This document shows positions 51,402-64,000 of a DNA stretch of 64,000 nucleotides, in pieces. Source of the stretch: Trichoplax sp. H2 (lineage: Eukaryota > Placozoa > Uniplacotomia > Trichoplacea). The stretch spans positions 434,001 to 498,000 of the forward strand of contig NOWV01000043.1 of assembly GCA_003344405.1 (NCBI GenBank), in the 5' to 3' direction. A program made the position numbers and the translations under genes. Numbering within the stretch: the first letter of the stretch is position 1; every line of letters begins with the position of its first letter. The notes beneath the pieces are model-generated. The model made no database searches, was not told the origin of the DNA, and saw only the letters and a list, made by a program, of their open reading frames with translations.

Positions 51402-54400
51402 CTATGATAAATATAAACATTTATGTATAGTACGGCATTAGTAATTATTGCATATCAATTTTATCCATAATCCTATAGGTAGTATCCCAGATATGGAACT
51501 CTGAAATTATACTCATACCTTTATCCTTTTCCTTTTTTCCACAGTTAAGATCTTGGATGCAATGTTTAACGTCGATAGAGCATCAAAATAGTTTTCTTTA
51601 TGATTAAATACATTCACAATCATCGTTTTATAACATTTGCTATTGCCTAGTGGCTCACGCAGAACTTGAATTAACTTATTCCGGCTATCGATAGGAATTG
51701 AGAAAATATTTATGAGCATACTAGTAACATAGTTATTGTTGTAATCAAAAATTTTTAAGTGGAAATAATTGATGCACGCCATTAAATACAAGCATACTTA
51801 TTAGTTGCGATTCGTCCACCCGATAGTAAGGATAATATGATTCTGCCAATAGGAGATATCAAACTAGTTTCTCGACTTTGTCTTTCATCAGTAGCTGCAA
51901 GATCGATAAAGTAGAGGCGAGATCGGCCGTTATTTGCTGCAAAGAATCAGCATGAAAGTAATCAACATTAGATCTATGATAAGACTTGCTGTTTTAGTTC
52001 ATTTATAAGGACGATAAATTCATAAACTGTAAAACAAAAATTTAATTTCGACTAAATATGTAGGAATTATGTAAGATCGCATAAAATATTACTGGCTGCA
52101 TGAAATAGAAATGTTACATCTTCAGCAATAGGTCTTTCTTAATCTGATGATTTTTTTAGCTTACAATACCTGGCGTCATTTGTTGTTCCTTATAACGATA
52201 TAAATAAACAATAAACATCAAACTTCCTTGTCGTTTTCCCGGATTCTGATTACAATTTATAGCAGCGTTTGCTGCATCGAATAAATTAAGAGCTGCTTGA
52301 AGGCTAGAAGCTCGTATTTCCTCCACGTTAAGCTGTAAAAATTGCATAGCGAAATAACATAGGGCATTATATAATTTGCTCAGTAAAAGTATTACAATAC
52401 CAAATCATTTATCTTTGATGTTCCTATTACTCATTAATAATCATTTGAACTACAACAATGTAAGAAATCTTGTACACATTTTTAGTGATAAAAATTTAGC
52501 TGCTATATACCGGATTGCCATCTTCAGTTAAGTATACTCCTGGAGATTGATTCATTTTGCCATCTAAGAACAAAATTTAATGGTTCTAAATGTTGTCAAT
52601 TTCATATCTATCAGGTTCAATAATCTCCTTACCTGCTACTTTATCTGCGAGTAGATCTCGTACTTCGTTTTTATAAACTTCTGTGGCTGAAATCCGTACA
52701 GAATAACTAATTCCTGATCTATTGGATCAATAAGTTAGTTTTTAGATTATTTAGGTAGCAAGGTATAGTTCGTCTTAGTAATATAGTGCAACATTGCGCA
52801 TTTATGTCCACTATTTAAATATTCACTATTATAACTTGCGCCCATATTCTATTACAACGATTAAGGCAATTCATGATTTTGTAAATTGGCATAAATAAAA
52901 TTTTATTACTTGCTCGGGAATAATTATTTACAAGTTACCTTTGTCGCTCTTCTTCTATTGCATGATACAGCCATATCAATGAGTAAGGTATAACTCCTAA
53001 ATTTTCCACTTTATCATCATTTCCAATGATGGTATAGCTTTTTCCTGTATTGGAAGGATATTAAAACTTTAATAAATGATCAAACACCCTACAGTAAATA
53101 TCCATCCTTAACACAGATTGGACTATACTATTTCAATGAAATGAAGCACATTAAGATCATTGCGATGCGGAAATGTGAAAACATATCTATTCTGCTGGTA
53201 AATAATCTCAATAAAACTGCAGAAGGTAGTACTTTGCTTAATGCATATTTCTAATTCTCCTGAATATATTATTTTAAGTAATGACAAGGCGGAAAATGAG
53301 ATGAAAAATGTCATAGTATAAGATCGAGCTGCTATGCGCTCATCTTTTGCAATTTTCTTCTTATTATAAACTATTAACTATCATCAACGAAATTATAACT
53401 TGCGGTTTAAAGGCAAACATTGTATGCACTAGTTTTCTCATGCAAATCATCAATGCAGCTGAAAGCTATAGAACATAAAATTTATGCACAGCTCACCTGA
53501 TGCCATAGCTCCAAAACTAAAAATGCAGCCATCGCGTCCATAGAGTACATGACGTAGAATAGATGTAGCAGTGTGATCACAAAGCTTAAGCTAAGCAGTA
53601 TAAATAACAAACATATTGCTATCACATCAGAATTTATCAATTTCTTAAAATGATATCTTTTTTAAGGCTGGTTTATAGGATATCAATTGAATATGCAATA
53701 GATACCCTATCTCGAACTCATTTAAAGATTTAATTTAATCACACCATTGCCTTAAATCGAGAAAACTGCAAGATATTCACAAGATTAAGCACTATGTCGA
53801 ATACTTTACCTGCTGATCCCCATAATTAAAGATGGAATCGAATGCAAATACTTTATTTGAGCTATTTGATCCTCTTCTTTGCAAATCTGGATGATTTAAA
53901 GTAACCTGTTTCTTTGATGCATCAATTTTCAATATTTCTGAATTTGCATCACTATCTGGGCTATTTCTCACTCTTAAAAATACTTTCAGCTGCGTAATAA
54001 AGAATGAATGGATAAAAATGATTTAAATTAGTACCAATTACTTCAAGTTTTGATTTAAAATTCATCTTCACTTCCATCTACCCTGCCCTACCCAAAGTTA
54101 AATATAAATTCGTGTTTAAATTTTACAAAACCTAACGTAAGTCCAAAAATTTATTTTAACAGCGCTGCATTACTGCTGTAATTTCAGCCATGATATATAT
54201 GCACAAATTTAGTTTAATGGTATAACTTCCAAATCGTTCGATACTGTTATTTCGTGCTTAACATTAAGAATCCATGTCTGTACGATAATGTCCATAATAA
54301 TACTGCAGTCATGCTTTCTTTCTAGGTATGATGTAAATGCACAAGTTTAGTTCAATGGTAGAACTTCCAAATCGTTCTATACTGTTATTTCGTGCTTACT

Positions 54401-56573
54401 ATTAAGCAATCCATACCTGTGAAATAGTCTGTATAATAAAACTGTAGTAATACAAATGCACAAGCTTAATTCAGTTGTAGAACTTTTAAATAGTTCTAAA
54501 CTGTTTTTAATGCCTAATATTAATCAATTTATGTCGTACAATAGTCTGTATATTGTACAAGAAAACTGCAGCAATGATTTCTAAATATGATACAAATACA
54601 CAAGTTTAACTCAATGGTAGAAGTTTAAATCGTTCTATGCCGTTACTTCGTGACAAATATTGAGCAATCCATGTCAGTACAATCATCTGCGTAATAATGC
54701 TGCAGTAATGTTTTTTTTTTCTAGATACGATGCAATAGCATAAATGAAAATAAAGCGTAAAACTTTCTAATTAATACCTATATGATATACCGTATATTCC
54801 TATTTCATATCTAATCCATCACTTTTTTTATTTGCTAGCAATGAATACCGAAATTTTTAATGTTTTTGGAATGATATTGCTCGGATTTAGCCTTTAATTG
54901 CAGCTATAAAAAATTCTATCACCGCTAAGAAAGCCTATTTAGACTAAAGTAGAACTGCTCGATAAAGCCATTACTCAAAATGTTACATTCTACTTGTGAT
55001 AAATCAAGAAGTCGAACAGGATTCTATCTGTTGAAGGCTCATTTTTAGTCTCTCTATCTCTTCTTTGGTGCCTAGTACTATTAAATTTAGCTGTACGAAG
55101 TCGTAATTATAATTACTAAACCTCAATTATATTCAAGGAAATTGGTTGTAATTTAATAGGCAAATTGATTGAGAAATTACACCAATATTGACTTTCAATA
55201 TATGTCAGTAGCTTTTATTATTGTAAGAGACTTTTCCATCTTTCATGGGCCATGATATCAGTGGTAGAAAAGTAGCACCTTGGTCAATCGATCATATAGG
55301 GTGCAACGGTTCGTCTCTTAAATAATTAAGTTAAGGCCTATAATAGAAACTTCTTTATGGAAAAGTATGGTAAGGATAAAGTAAAGGTATATCAAATAAG
55401 AAAAATCTTCAATATACTGCATTGGTACAGGTAATTCCACTAATTGGATAATAAGATCAGTGAACATAATCATATCTTTTGCCTGTTTTCAGATAGGTTA
55501 ACACTATACAGCATATCTTTATTCATGGCTTCTATATTATTGTTTAACACTAGCAAAGCCAATAAACATTTTAGCCGAGAAAAGTATAATCCTGATATAA
55601 GCTGCAAGAAAGTGTGAAAACTTTAGCACGTTGAATGCCAACAGTAACAACTTATTTTTCAATAAATTCTTTGATCCAGTTTGTGAAAGCGAGCAGTTGT
55701 ACCAAAATTTAAAACCGAAAGGAGAAAAAAACTGCGATATACTTTAGCGCTAGCCGAACTGTTTAGAATGAGAGAAAGTGCGACATAGTTTAAAAAGTTT
55801 CAGATGAAATCGGATCCCGACTTTATAACCGTGGGTGGAAGCTCAACGGCCCTTTTCATTGCTAATAGTCTATCTCATTTGTATGATATGAATACTATGG
55901 CCCTTTAGGATGTGCCATTCTTGGCTATCATCAAGCTCCTACCAAAGTATTGTAGGAAATTCTGCGTCAATTTATAGCTTACCTTATGCTTTCGACGTGA
56001 TATCCTTCTCTCATGGTGCTGAGTTATTAAGGTTAGGAGATCGTCTAATGTAACGTAAGCGAAAGATGAAAAGGAAGATAATTTGATGGACCGTTCCTTG
56101 TCTGACTGATCATCTTCCTTTTTTATAACTACAGGTATAAAAGAGAATATTAGGTTAAACAAGATAAAAGCCATTGAATTTTAGCTCGATTATATCATGC
56201 TAACAGATGATGATCCAATCAGATGATTATTACAAGGATGAAAGGTATTTTTATTCCCTTTTATTTCTTGTACTAAACACTAGTATTATATGACGATAGC
56301 AAAACGAAATGCTGCATTACAGTCGATTGTTTGCAATTGTTCAATTAAGCAACATAAGGTAAAAGAAAGGATAGCCAATCTAACCTTGGTTGATATAGGG
56401 ATGAAGAGCAGCCTTGGCTTGATTTTGGATTAATGGTGTCGGTGATGCACGATGAAATTCAGTATTCATGCTTACTTTTCGAGAGTAATTTTGTTGAAGG
56501 CCAGAACGATACGGTGATAATTTACTGCCTTGATGCTTGATAACTTTCTTTTTTAACTGCTGCTTTTGCGCAT
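49095..56573 (-). CDS. KIF26: KIF26-family kinesin-like protein (5' exons missing)
   Basis: Exons: 56573-56385, 56128-55983, 53989-53810, 53590-53497, 53044-52939, 52718-52633, 52563-52511, 52332-52170, 51936-51798, 51684-51519, 51401-49095. All junctions agree in phase; 1208 residues are visible. The motor starts LKVFLRVRNSPDS and contains KVFAFDSIF, DGCIFSFGAMASGKSYTIIG, QSPGVYLTEDGNP, SRLYFIDLAATDER and ALSTLNIASKI. The SPGVYL-EDP and GRSRL-IDL stretches are typical of KIF26 (kinesin-11), whose vertebrate members bind microtubules without normal ATPase cycling and act in signalling. The P-loop is intact, while switch I and switch II are degenerate. The tail is long, polar and probably disordered. 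The first visible exon begins mid-codon, so 5' exons, expected to hold the N-terminal Cys-containing region, lie further right or were missed. The acceptor of exon 53590 could instead be at 53584, which would remove two codons. Confidence 0.88.
51519..53989 (-). other. KIF26: KIF26 motor-domain exons
   Basis: Eight exons encode a compact kinesin head. The P-loop GAMASGKS is split by the intron between exons 53590-53497 and 53044-52939 (G|GA). The usual switch I NxxSSRSH is replaced by NCNQNPGKRQGSLMFIVYLY, and the usual switch II DLAGSE by DLAATD. The final helix region SRNKL-like NRNKLIQVLREPLGN and MIVNVFNHKENYFDALSTL is well kept. Introns are 80-450 bp. The motor fold is probably retained, whereas ATP hydrolysis is doubtful by comparison with vertebrate KIF26. 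Confidence 0.85.
53990..55982 (-). other. large KIF26 intron with no exon recognised
   Basis: The 2-kb gap between two phase-0 exon borders (55983 donor AAG|GTAAGC and 53989 acceptor tacgcag). Direct joining yields ...RRKHK followed by LKVFLRVR, a natural motor start, so no exon is required between them. Its left part holds a tandem array; the rest shows no coding or repeat signal. Confidence 0.65.
54160..54745. repeat. intronic degenerate tandem array, ~120-140 bp period, 4-5 copies
   Basis: Units contain atgcacaagtttagttcaat, then an aacttccaaatcgttctata segment, ctgttatttcgtgctta and an aataatactgcagtaatg segment. They start near 54200, 54338, 54458 and 54596. The array lies wholly inside a KIF26 intron and copies are clearly diverged. 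Confidence 0.75.
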
Positions 56574-59500
56574 CTGTTAAGTAAGTAAAACAATATCAAA
56601 TATTCTTACATTAATCAAGCAAAGAAAAACAAACCTCCTTTGATATCTAAACTATTACGTTAGCCGATTATTTATTCAGCTTTCATACGTTCAATAATAA
56701 AAAATGCATCTTGGCCAATGCAAGGATGATATTATTTTCTATCACCAATTAGTAATATTATCGTTACTACTCTATTACAACAATTAATCCATTTGGAAAC
56801 AATTATAACTTAAAATAGTTTGGAGAATGGAGCATAAAATTATTAAAGAAAATGCTGATTGAGGATGAAAATGGATCATGATTAATTAAAGTCAATGGAA
56901 AGTAACGTGGTTGCACTTTCTATTAGGTTATTAACCAAAACTTATTCATTTTATGCTATCATGATGATAGGATGCACTATCGAGTAGCTTGATATCGCTA
57001 CATGCCAATTCAAAAAAAAAATGTCTTCTAATATCCTTCACTTCTGTACAAATAATCAAGTTTCTGTCCAGTAGGATAAAACATCAAACTAGGACATCCA
57101 ATTTTATTCTATTCTGTTGAATAGGTAAAACATGGACTCTATCATTATTATTGGCGCTATTCTTTCCTAGCTACTGTCTCAGTTTAACCTACTCATGTTA
57201 TTCTTCTCGACAAGGGATTTTGAAGTGAAGTACTCAAGCGCTACTCTATGAAATCGATTTTATCAAACGGTAACCAGGGTAGCGGCTATCCCTAGCATTT
57301 TGGATTGGTATAGAATTGCAATAGTGGGTATTTTTACTTCAATCCGATCCATCGCTTGATGGATGTTGATTGCTTCCATGAAAGTTATGGTAAGAATTGG
57401 AATTAATCAGCGAAGAAAATAGACTGCAATTGTAATTTGATAGTAACATTGGATAAGGTATTCCTCTACCTTTATCCCTGATTTAAGTCCAACTCGTTCC
57501 CCTTTCCTCTGCCTCGCTTAGGAACTCATTGGCTGTTTTCGTTTAAAACACTGTTCCAAACGAAAATATCTCATGTCTACACAACGAGTATTCTAGTCAC
57601 TTCATGGAAGAGATGGTTAATATAGTGCCTAATTATCCTCTACTGCCACTTAGCCGCTTTGCTCAGCATGATTCTATTTTGGCTAGTGTTTAAGATACGA
57701 ATTTTACTAGGATGCAAAACTTGTTGACGTCATGCTTCGAAAATGGGTTATGATCAAAATTCAAGACTAATGATCATGGCTAAAGTAGAAAAGATGGTCG
57801 ACTATTGTCCTAAACTACGATTCCTTAGCAATGCCGATGATTATCTCGTTATTACTAGCGTTTGACTGTAAACTTGTGGTATTCTAAGTAAAAAAAAATT
57901 GTTTTCAAACTCAAATGAGAAGATAGCCTAATTGGTAACATGGTTACAGTAATCTCCGGCAATAAAAAAGATTGAAACAAACAGCAACATTGATTGGCGA
58001 TAATGCCATAACGGTGTAATGGATGAAAGCGAAATCGTATTCCTTTATTCTATCATGATCAAGTACAATTATGAAAAGACAACTTTTACTGCAAAATGTT
58101 GTCTCGTTATCAAATAGGATTACAGCATTGACATTGACAGTGGGCATGGAGAACGGATAGAGGATAAAGTGTTTTCAACGGTAAAGAAATGGATTATAAG
58201 TAGAAAGAGTAAGCGCTTGATAGTGAAATGATATTAAATACTACAACGCTTACAGTCTGTAGATAAATGATTAAAGTGAAAGTTCATCAAGTTGACAATA
58301 ATATTATGCGATCAAGTGACAAGTTTAATTACATCTAATTTACCTCCAATCGTTGAGTAGAGTTAAGTTGTCTTAAAGCATGGTGTAATATCAGGCGCAA
58401 AAAAAAGAATGATGGAATGTTTGGTTACAATTAAAAACTTTCTAACCCTCAATTTGTTTTTACTTTCACCATGTGTTTGAATATGACATGGACTATTTCC
58501 ACAATTGGAGTATACGAAGGTGAAATAACATTCAACGTAACCTGTACTGAGAACTTATTTTCATCACAAGCAATATTGACAAAAGGCTAAAAAACGCTAG
58601 AAGAAAGAAACGATTAGTTTGTATTGGCAAGAATCGCTTCTTTCTTTCCTATTTGAATTCATTATTATCTGATTGAATAAATGTGTCAGGTGTTGCCTTT
58701 TCTTACAGCCAACTAAGTTAACAACAGCAATTGAATTGAAACAGTTTAATCAATCAACAGGAACAATTGCAATTGATGAACTCTATTACACTCCAATCAA
58801 TCGTTTAGCGCCATGATGTCTCTTACAAAATCCCGACATTATCATCACTGTATTCATGGCCGGCAGTTTGGCCAATGTTCACGTGATACTCCATCATGGC
58901 CGTCAAAGAATGAAAAAGAAATATAATCCGATAGGATGGCCATGACGTAAGTGGAAGCAAGTAGAATCATCCATCCAATAGTCCAGGCACTCATCAATCA
59001 TAAAATATTCAATAATATTAGCTATTATCCAATTCAAAGGAAGGATGAATCAATGGACTACATGAAATAGAAATTCATCTCCTACTTTCTGTTAGAGGTT
59101 GAAAGGAAGTAATGTCGAAACAATTCATTTACATCTGCATGGATTCTCCATCGTTCTAATTAATGTTCTACTATTTAACCTGCCCATAGCCAATGGTGAT
59201 TAAGTGATCTACTGTATCACCGATACAAAAAAAAAAACTGCATCAAGACTGTTCCTGCTCGCTGTTAATCCTTTCCTAGCCATAGGAGTTTGATTGCCTA
59301 TTTCAAATATTTCCCACGTCATTTACTTGCATTGCAATCGATTCAGACGTAGTCTGTTCCTTGAGAATTCAATTTATCCACTGCATTTGATACAGGTCAT
59401 ATTTAATCGACCACTAGCTCACCATCGTGAATAAGACAATCTATTCTATTGCAGATGAAATATGATACGCTAAGATAGTTGTTTATTTCGTGAACTTCTC

Positions 59501-62500
59501 CATACAACGCAAATTACGAGTGCTGTACATTGTACAACGAATACTATTTACTGCTGACGGTTGACAATTGGCAAACTAATTGGATTGAAATCCTGTTATT
59601 CAAGTGTAGTCCTCTCTAATTGAATTGATCGACCTCGGACTCGCTGTCCTTACAAGTCATCTACAATCTATCGACAGCTTAATCATTAAAATTTAGAAAG
59701 AAAGCAATCACTGACAGCCAAGACGGCACTAAGGCCATTCTTGCTCACCATTCACAATCTCCATAGGGTATATTTGGATTGATTTGGAAGTCCATGTAAG
59801 TCAATAGGCTTGCAATTAATGAGATGCAATTCTCTCCTCAAGGATTGATTTGATCAACTTCTAATGCAAGTACTCTACTGCCGATTAAAAATAGTCCGTT
59901 AAGACCAGCAATGTTCCACTTTGACAATTTTACGTCAGTATTTCACAACCTTGGGTCGCAACAAATTTACATGTAGGCCTATTGTAAAGAATTCGTCGAT
60001 ATCAGGATAGAATATGTACAGGTTAATCTGCTACATTGCAGGTAAAACCTGACAGCAAGACCAAGATCTATTACATTATTCTCTTTATTTTCGATTAATT
60101 TTACATACTATTCGCACGTTACGGGACTCCAATATTTTTACAGTTCATTGGTTGAAATAATTCAGATGGGCCTTGTAATCCTTTTCTTAATACTACCACA
60201 ATTTTCAACATATCGATATCTAGAAGTAAGGCTGGCTAATCTACTGCCATGATGAGAATAAATCTAGCAACGAGACCATGATCAACCTGATATTAACACT
60301 ATTTTTGCTCGCTTTATATAATTTGATAGGTTTGTACTACTTTTTTTAAATCTACAAGTTGACGGACTTAAAATAAATAAATTCCGATAGGCTTCTTAGT
60401 CCTTTCTGAACTGTAAATATTATCATTATTTTCAGCTTATTGGTATCTAGATGTAATGCAGCTAATCTGTTATATAGGTCGTGATAAATATTGCAACTAA
60501 ACCAGTACAAATGGCACTAATCCATTCGCCTTAAGCAATCTTCGAACGCGTGCTATGTACTGTAAATTGTTACAAGTCAACAGGCTTGAAATAATTAAAT
60601 TAATATAGGCCTTCTAATCTTTCCTAAATACTGAAGAATATTACAGCAAACATTGCATAGTATGCTGTTCTGCTCGCCTTACCAACCTTCTATTCTCGTA
60701 TTATCTATCACAAATTCTTGCGAGCTAACCTGCTTGAAATAATTCATATAAACCTTACAATCTTTTCCTAAATACTAAAGAATATTGCAGCAAGACCAGT
60801 GCACGTTGCACTATTCTGTTATGTATGTAAGAATACAGTGACTTGTTGTACTGCACCTAACGTGTTAGCATAAGATAAGGTAATGAATTACTAAGATAAG
60901 GGTATAATACGCCATTACAGCTATACTATTTAAATGCAGTAAATCCTAAATAAAAGGACTTTTTTCAGTAAGCTTACTAGTAGGAGTGTATCAAAGTTCC
61001 TCGTGTTAACGTTAACGACTAAGAGTGGAAACACAACGTATTCCACTCGCCTTAGGCAATCCTCTAAGTTGCATTATGCACTATCAATTCTGGCGGTCAA
61101 TTGCTTGAAATAACTCGTGTTGGCCTTATAATCTTTCCTAGATATTGTCCTAATTTCAATTTATCAACATCCAGATAAAAATTAGACAATCTCCAGCATT
61201 TATATGAAAAACGAACATACTATTTGGCTTAATTTTTGACATACTGTTTGTCTTACGCAATCTTATATAACTTAATTGAGTCAAAATGAATTTGCATCGA
61301 CAAAAGAAGGTCTACAAACGAATACTGTAGAGCAACTAAAAATTAAAGGCATCGCTCGCGTTTCAAGGCTCACTTACGAGTATCTTAAATAAATGTCAGA
61401 AGACTATTTCCCGAATGCTATGATCGTTTTAAATCTATCCCCATTTTCTCCATTTAATGGCCTTAGGTCTACCAGCTGAATTTAAATCAATCAACCCGGT
61501 ACTTCACCATTGCCTGTCAACAGGAGAAATGGTTAATTTATCTACGCTCTACTTTTGTAGATTAATGTACTTGAAATCGATGTTATGTACGTTACGTCTT
61601 AATCGTTTCTAATTGCTTCATAGAGGTTTAATTTTACTCGTATATGGCTACAGCACCATAAACTTAACGTTAAATAATGGACTTGTATGGTAAACGAATA
61701 TTAAATCAAGCAGGTCTATAGTACCACGAAACGTTCACGTTCAACGATCTTAATTTTAACCACAATGCTAGATAATATAACTCGTGTAAATCTGACTTGA
61801 GTCTATACTTTGCTATAAGTGGTATGTGGCAAATAGTAGCCGTAATCTCGTTCAAAGAAAATAAGAGAATGATGGATATGAAACAGGATAAAATTCATAG
61901 AATTAATGAAAAGGAAGTCTGCCTATCACAAACTTATTATTTCAATTTTTTAAATTGAATTCGTCCCTTATTCTATAACCGATCAAATTTTTTATAAATT
62001 GCCTATTCAATAATTCTAACTACAGTATCAATCAATATTTTACTCTTGATTTATTAATCATGATTATATTACTACATTACTAGTCCGAGAATAATATAAT
62101 ATCATCGATCGATCAAAATTCGATTATAGATCCAGTACTCTTCTTGCATAGTGATTACATTAATGTAGACTAGTTGGTAGTAAACCTTACCTAAACTCAT
62201 TAAAATGTTTACTACAATCCCTTAAGTTAGAAATAATTTTACTACAGGAGAAATATTCCATCGCCTGATCAATCTCTATCCCAACCTACTCACTACCGAT
62301 ATAATAGTAAATCTACGCTTTCTGTTATTAGTTTTAAGGATGAAATCGTTCATTGTAAAAATGTACATTGGGTTTTGAAAAATTCGTATAATAATCACTA
62401 AGCTATCGGATTGTTATCCCCTCCTCTTCTCCCATCCTTATTGCTGAATTTTAAATAAAGTAGTTGTCTTGTTATTCTGCGGTATGCTAACTCGCTAATA

Positions 62501-64000
62501 ACTAGGTTATAAATAATAATGATTTTATAGACATTAGCCCGTAATGCTAAACTATAAAGTTAACACAATATAAGGATTTATTTTTATTTCCTGTAGAAAT
62601 AATGAGAAGAACGATGATGCAGCTAAATATATACGATGACGAAGAAAATTGTATTAGAAATGATTATCAAATCACTTCTATCGTCACAATGTTAAAAGTA
62701 AGACTGTTGTTTGTCATTACAAAGATTATAACGATATTGCATTTCATAACGGTGAGATTAGCTGTTCAGTAATTTCTGTGGTTGTGTAAAAATATCGTAG
62801 GAAAAAAATATACCCTATATTTAAAAACGTTGATAGACTTCACCTTTAAAATCAAAGAGCAATTTTTTATTCCTATTTCAAACGAATTTGAAACCCTAGA
62901 TAGAAGTGGGGCTACTTTTAAACTCGATGGCAATGGTTATCCAGTGCGTAAACTATAATCTAGGACAAGGTTGTGACAAAAATGTGTAAAACTTTACTAT
63001 AACAAGTCTGATTTACTTTGGACTCTGTTGTAATGTTATAAATTATTAATTGATCGATCTGCATTTTAATGCTAAGGATATCGAGAAAATAAAATTGTAT
63101 AGACTTACATGCTTTACATTTTAAACTTATCCATCAACTCGTCAAATAATTTCATCTTGATATCTATCATGGCTGCCAGTAAAATTAGTCGTCAAGTGAT
63201 AATCAATATTATAAAAACACAGAGAATAGACTTTTTAATACTGCTATTATTCCGTTTAGTTTAAGTTTTTCATTTTGTTGACGTCATGATTACAATAATG
63301 ACTTGAATTATATATGTCTAATCGATTATGGCAGCATATGCCGATAAAGAATTCTACGGGAAAAATACTTCATTTTGCATTAATAGTGTGGTAGAACTAC
63401 TTTCTACTACTGGTTGCTGCAGGAACTTAACAATAACAATCCCATTTTCATAAAGTTTTTAAGGAGTTATATAACTTTAGAAAGGATCATAATATCAAAT
63501 ATTTTGTGGGTATAGTGTTTACATGATGTAAATAGAATTAAATAAAATGGTATTGCCGTAATTGAACCATTTTTTTACCTGGAGGCATTATCAATCGATA
63601 CGAAACGATTTGATGATAGTTATTTTAATTGTACACGGTTTCTTTTCAAAAAAATTGAAGGCCATTTTCACCAAGAAACTATCTTGAGTCACATAGACTG
63701 ATTTCTATTTATCCAGTTAGTAGTCATAGTTTCATCGATAATTAGCTCCTAGGAAGTTTAAATTAAATCATCGAAACAGACTGCGAATATTATGACATCT
63801 TGATATGATTGTCTGCTATCACGATAAATTGAAAACATGTACATTTAATACTGTTAAACTACTGTCAATTCAGTCATATCTTTGATTCAAATTTTGCCAC
63901 GAAACTTTATAATCCCGTGATATCATTCGAAAAGCGTGAAAATTTTTAGTACCGGTTGAAACATTGTCTTAATGCAAGAAATTTTCACTCAAGACCAATC
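56574..64000. other. right-hand spacer, no gene recognised
   Basis: About 7.4 kb upstream of the first visible kinesin exon. It may include its 5' exons or a long first intron, but no exon with fitting phase and splice sites was found. Short reading frames (for example 57944-58147 minus) have no recognisable content. A decayed array occupies roughly 59250-61650; the remainder is plain AT-rich sequence. Confidence 0.55.
59250..61650. repeat. long, strongly decayed tandem array, ~150-220 bp period
   Basis: Recurring landmarks are gcttgaaataattcatataa or a variant, followed by cttacaatctttcctaaata, then attgcagcaagaccag. They are visible near 60150, 60366, 60580, 60735 and 61100, with weaker relatives from about 59250 and up to about 61600. 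Some units also share tatcgatatctagaagtaag and gctaatctactgc. Confidence 0.6.

Noticed and set aside
55905-56174. 89-codon single-exon protein
   Set aside because: Only the middle part (56128-55983) is coding: it has a good acceptor and donor and joins in phase to the preceding and following KIF26 exons.
1-64000. tRNA or rRNA genes
   Set aside because: No convincing internal box B with paired stems or rRNA-like conserved stretch was noticed. A covariance-model scan would settle this.

Overview
The window is animal nuclear DNA. It is AT-rich and holds three intron-rich protein genes, all on the minus strand, separated by long AT-rich spacers. Introns have canonical GT/AG borders, are mostly 80-600 bp, and often end in TAG. 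A CH-CH spectrin-repeat giant, a KIF26-type kinesin and a MOCS1 gene with its two alternative ends together point to a metazoan. The compact introns and base composition would suit an early-branching invertebrate such as a placozoan or cnidarian, but that placement is only an inference. All exon borders were worked out by eye from splice sites and reading-phase continuity.

Region by region (minus-strand genes read from high to low coordinates). 1-6614: spacer, no supported gene, one old ~195-bp duplication. 6615-29183: a 24-exon gene for a ~6306-residue nesprin-like protein with two actin-binding calponin-homology domains, many spectrin-like repeats, one 13.35-kb exon carrying about 40 copies of a 28-residue repeat, a Ser/Pro-rich tail and no visible KASH membrane anchor. 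29184-42447: a 13-kb spacer full of local, decayed tandem arrays. 42448-45579: MOCS1 (radical-SAM MOCS1A plus MoaC-like MOCS1B), including an alternative exon that supplies the Gly-Gly end of MOCS1A; the first exon was not found. 45580-49094: spacer with GTAC-rich palindromes, a foldback element and a ~103-bp array. 49095-56573: a KIF26-family kinesin with an intact P-loop but degenerate switch motifs and a long disordered tail; 5' exons are missing. 56574-64000: spacer with another decayed array.

The genes do not form an operon or obvious pathway. The nesprin-like protein and the kinesin are cytoskeletal; MOCS1 makes the first molybdenum-cofactor intermediate. The most notable points are the conserved MOCS1 alternative-splicing design, the higher-order coding minisatellite in the giant exon, the apparent absence of a KASH domain, and the asymmetric decay of the kinesin nucleotide site. 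No wholly new system could be demonstrated.
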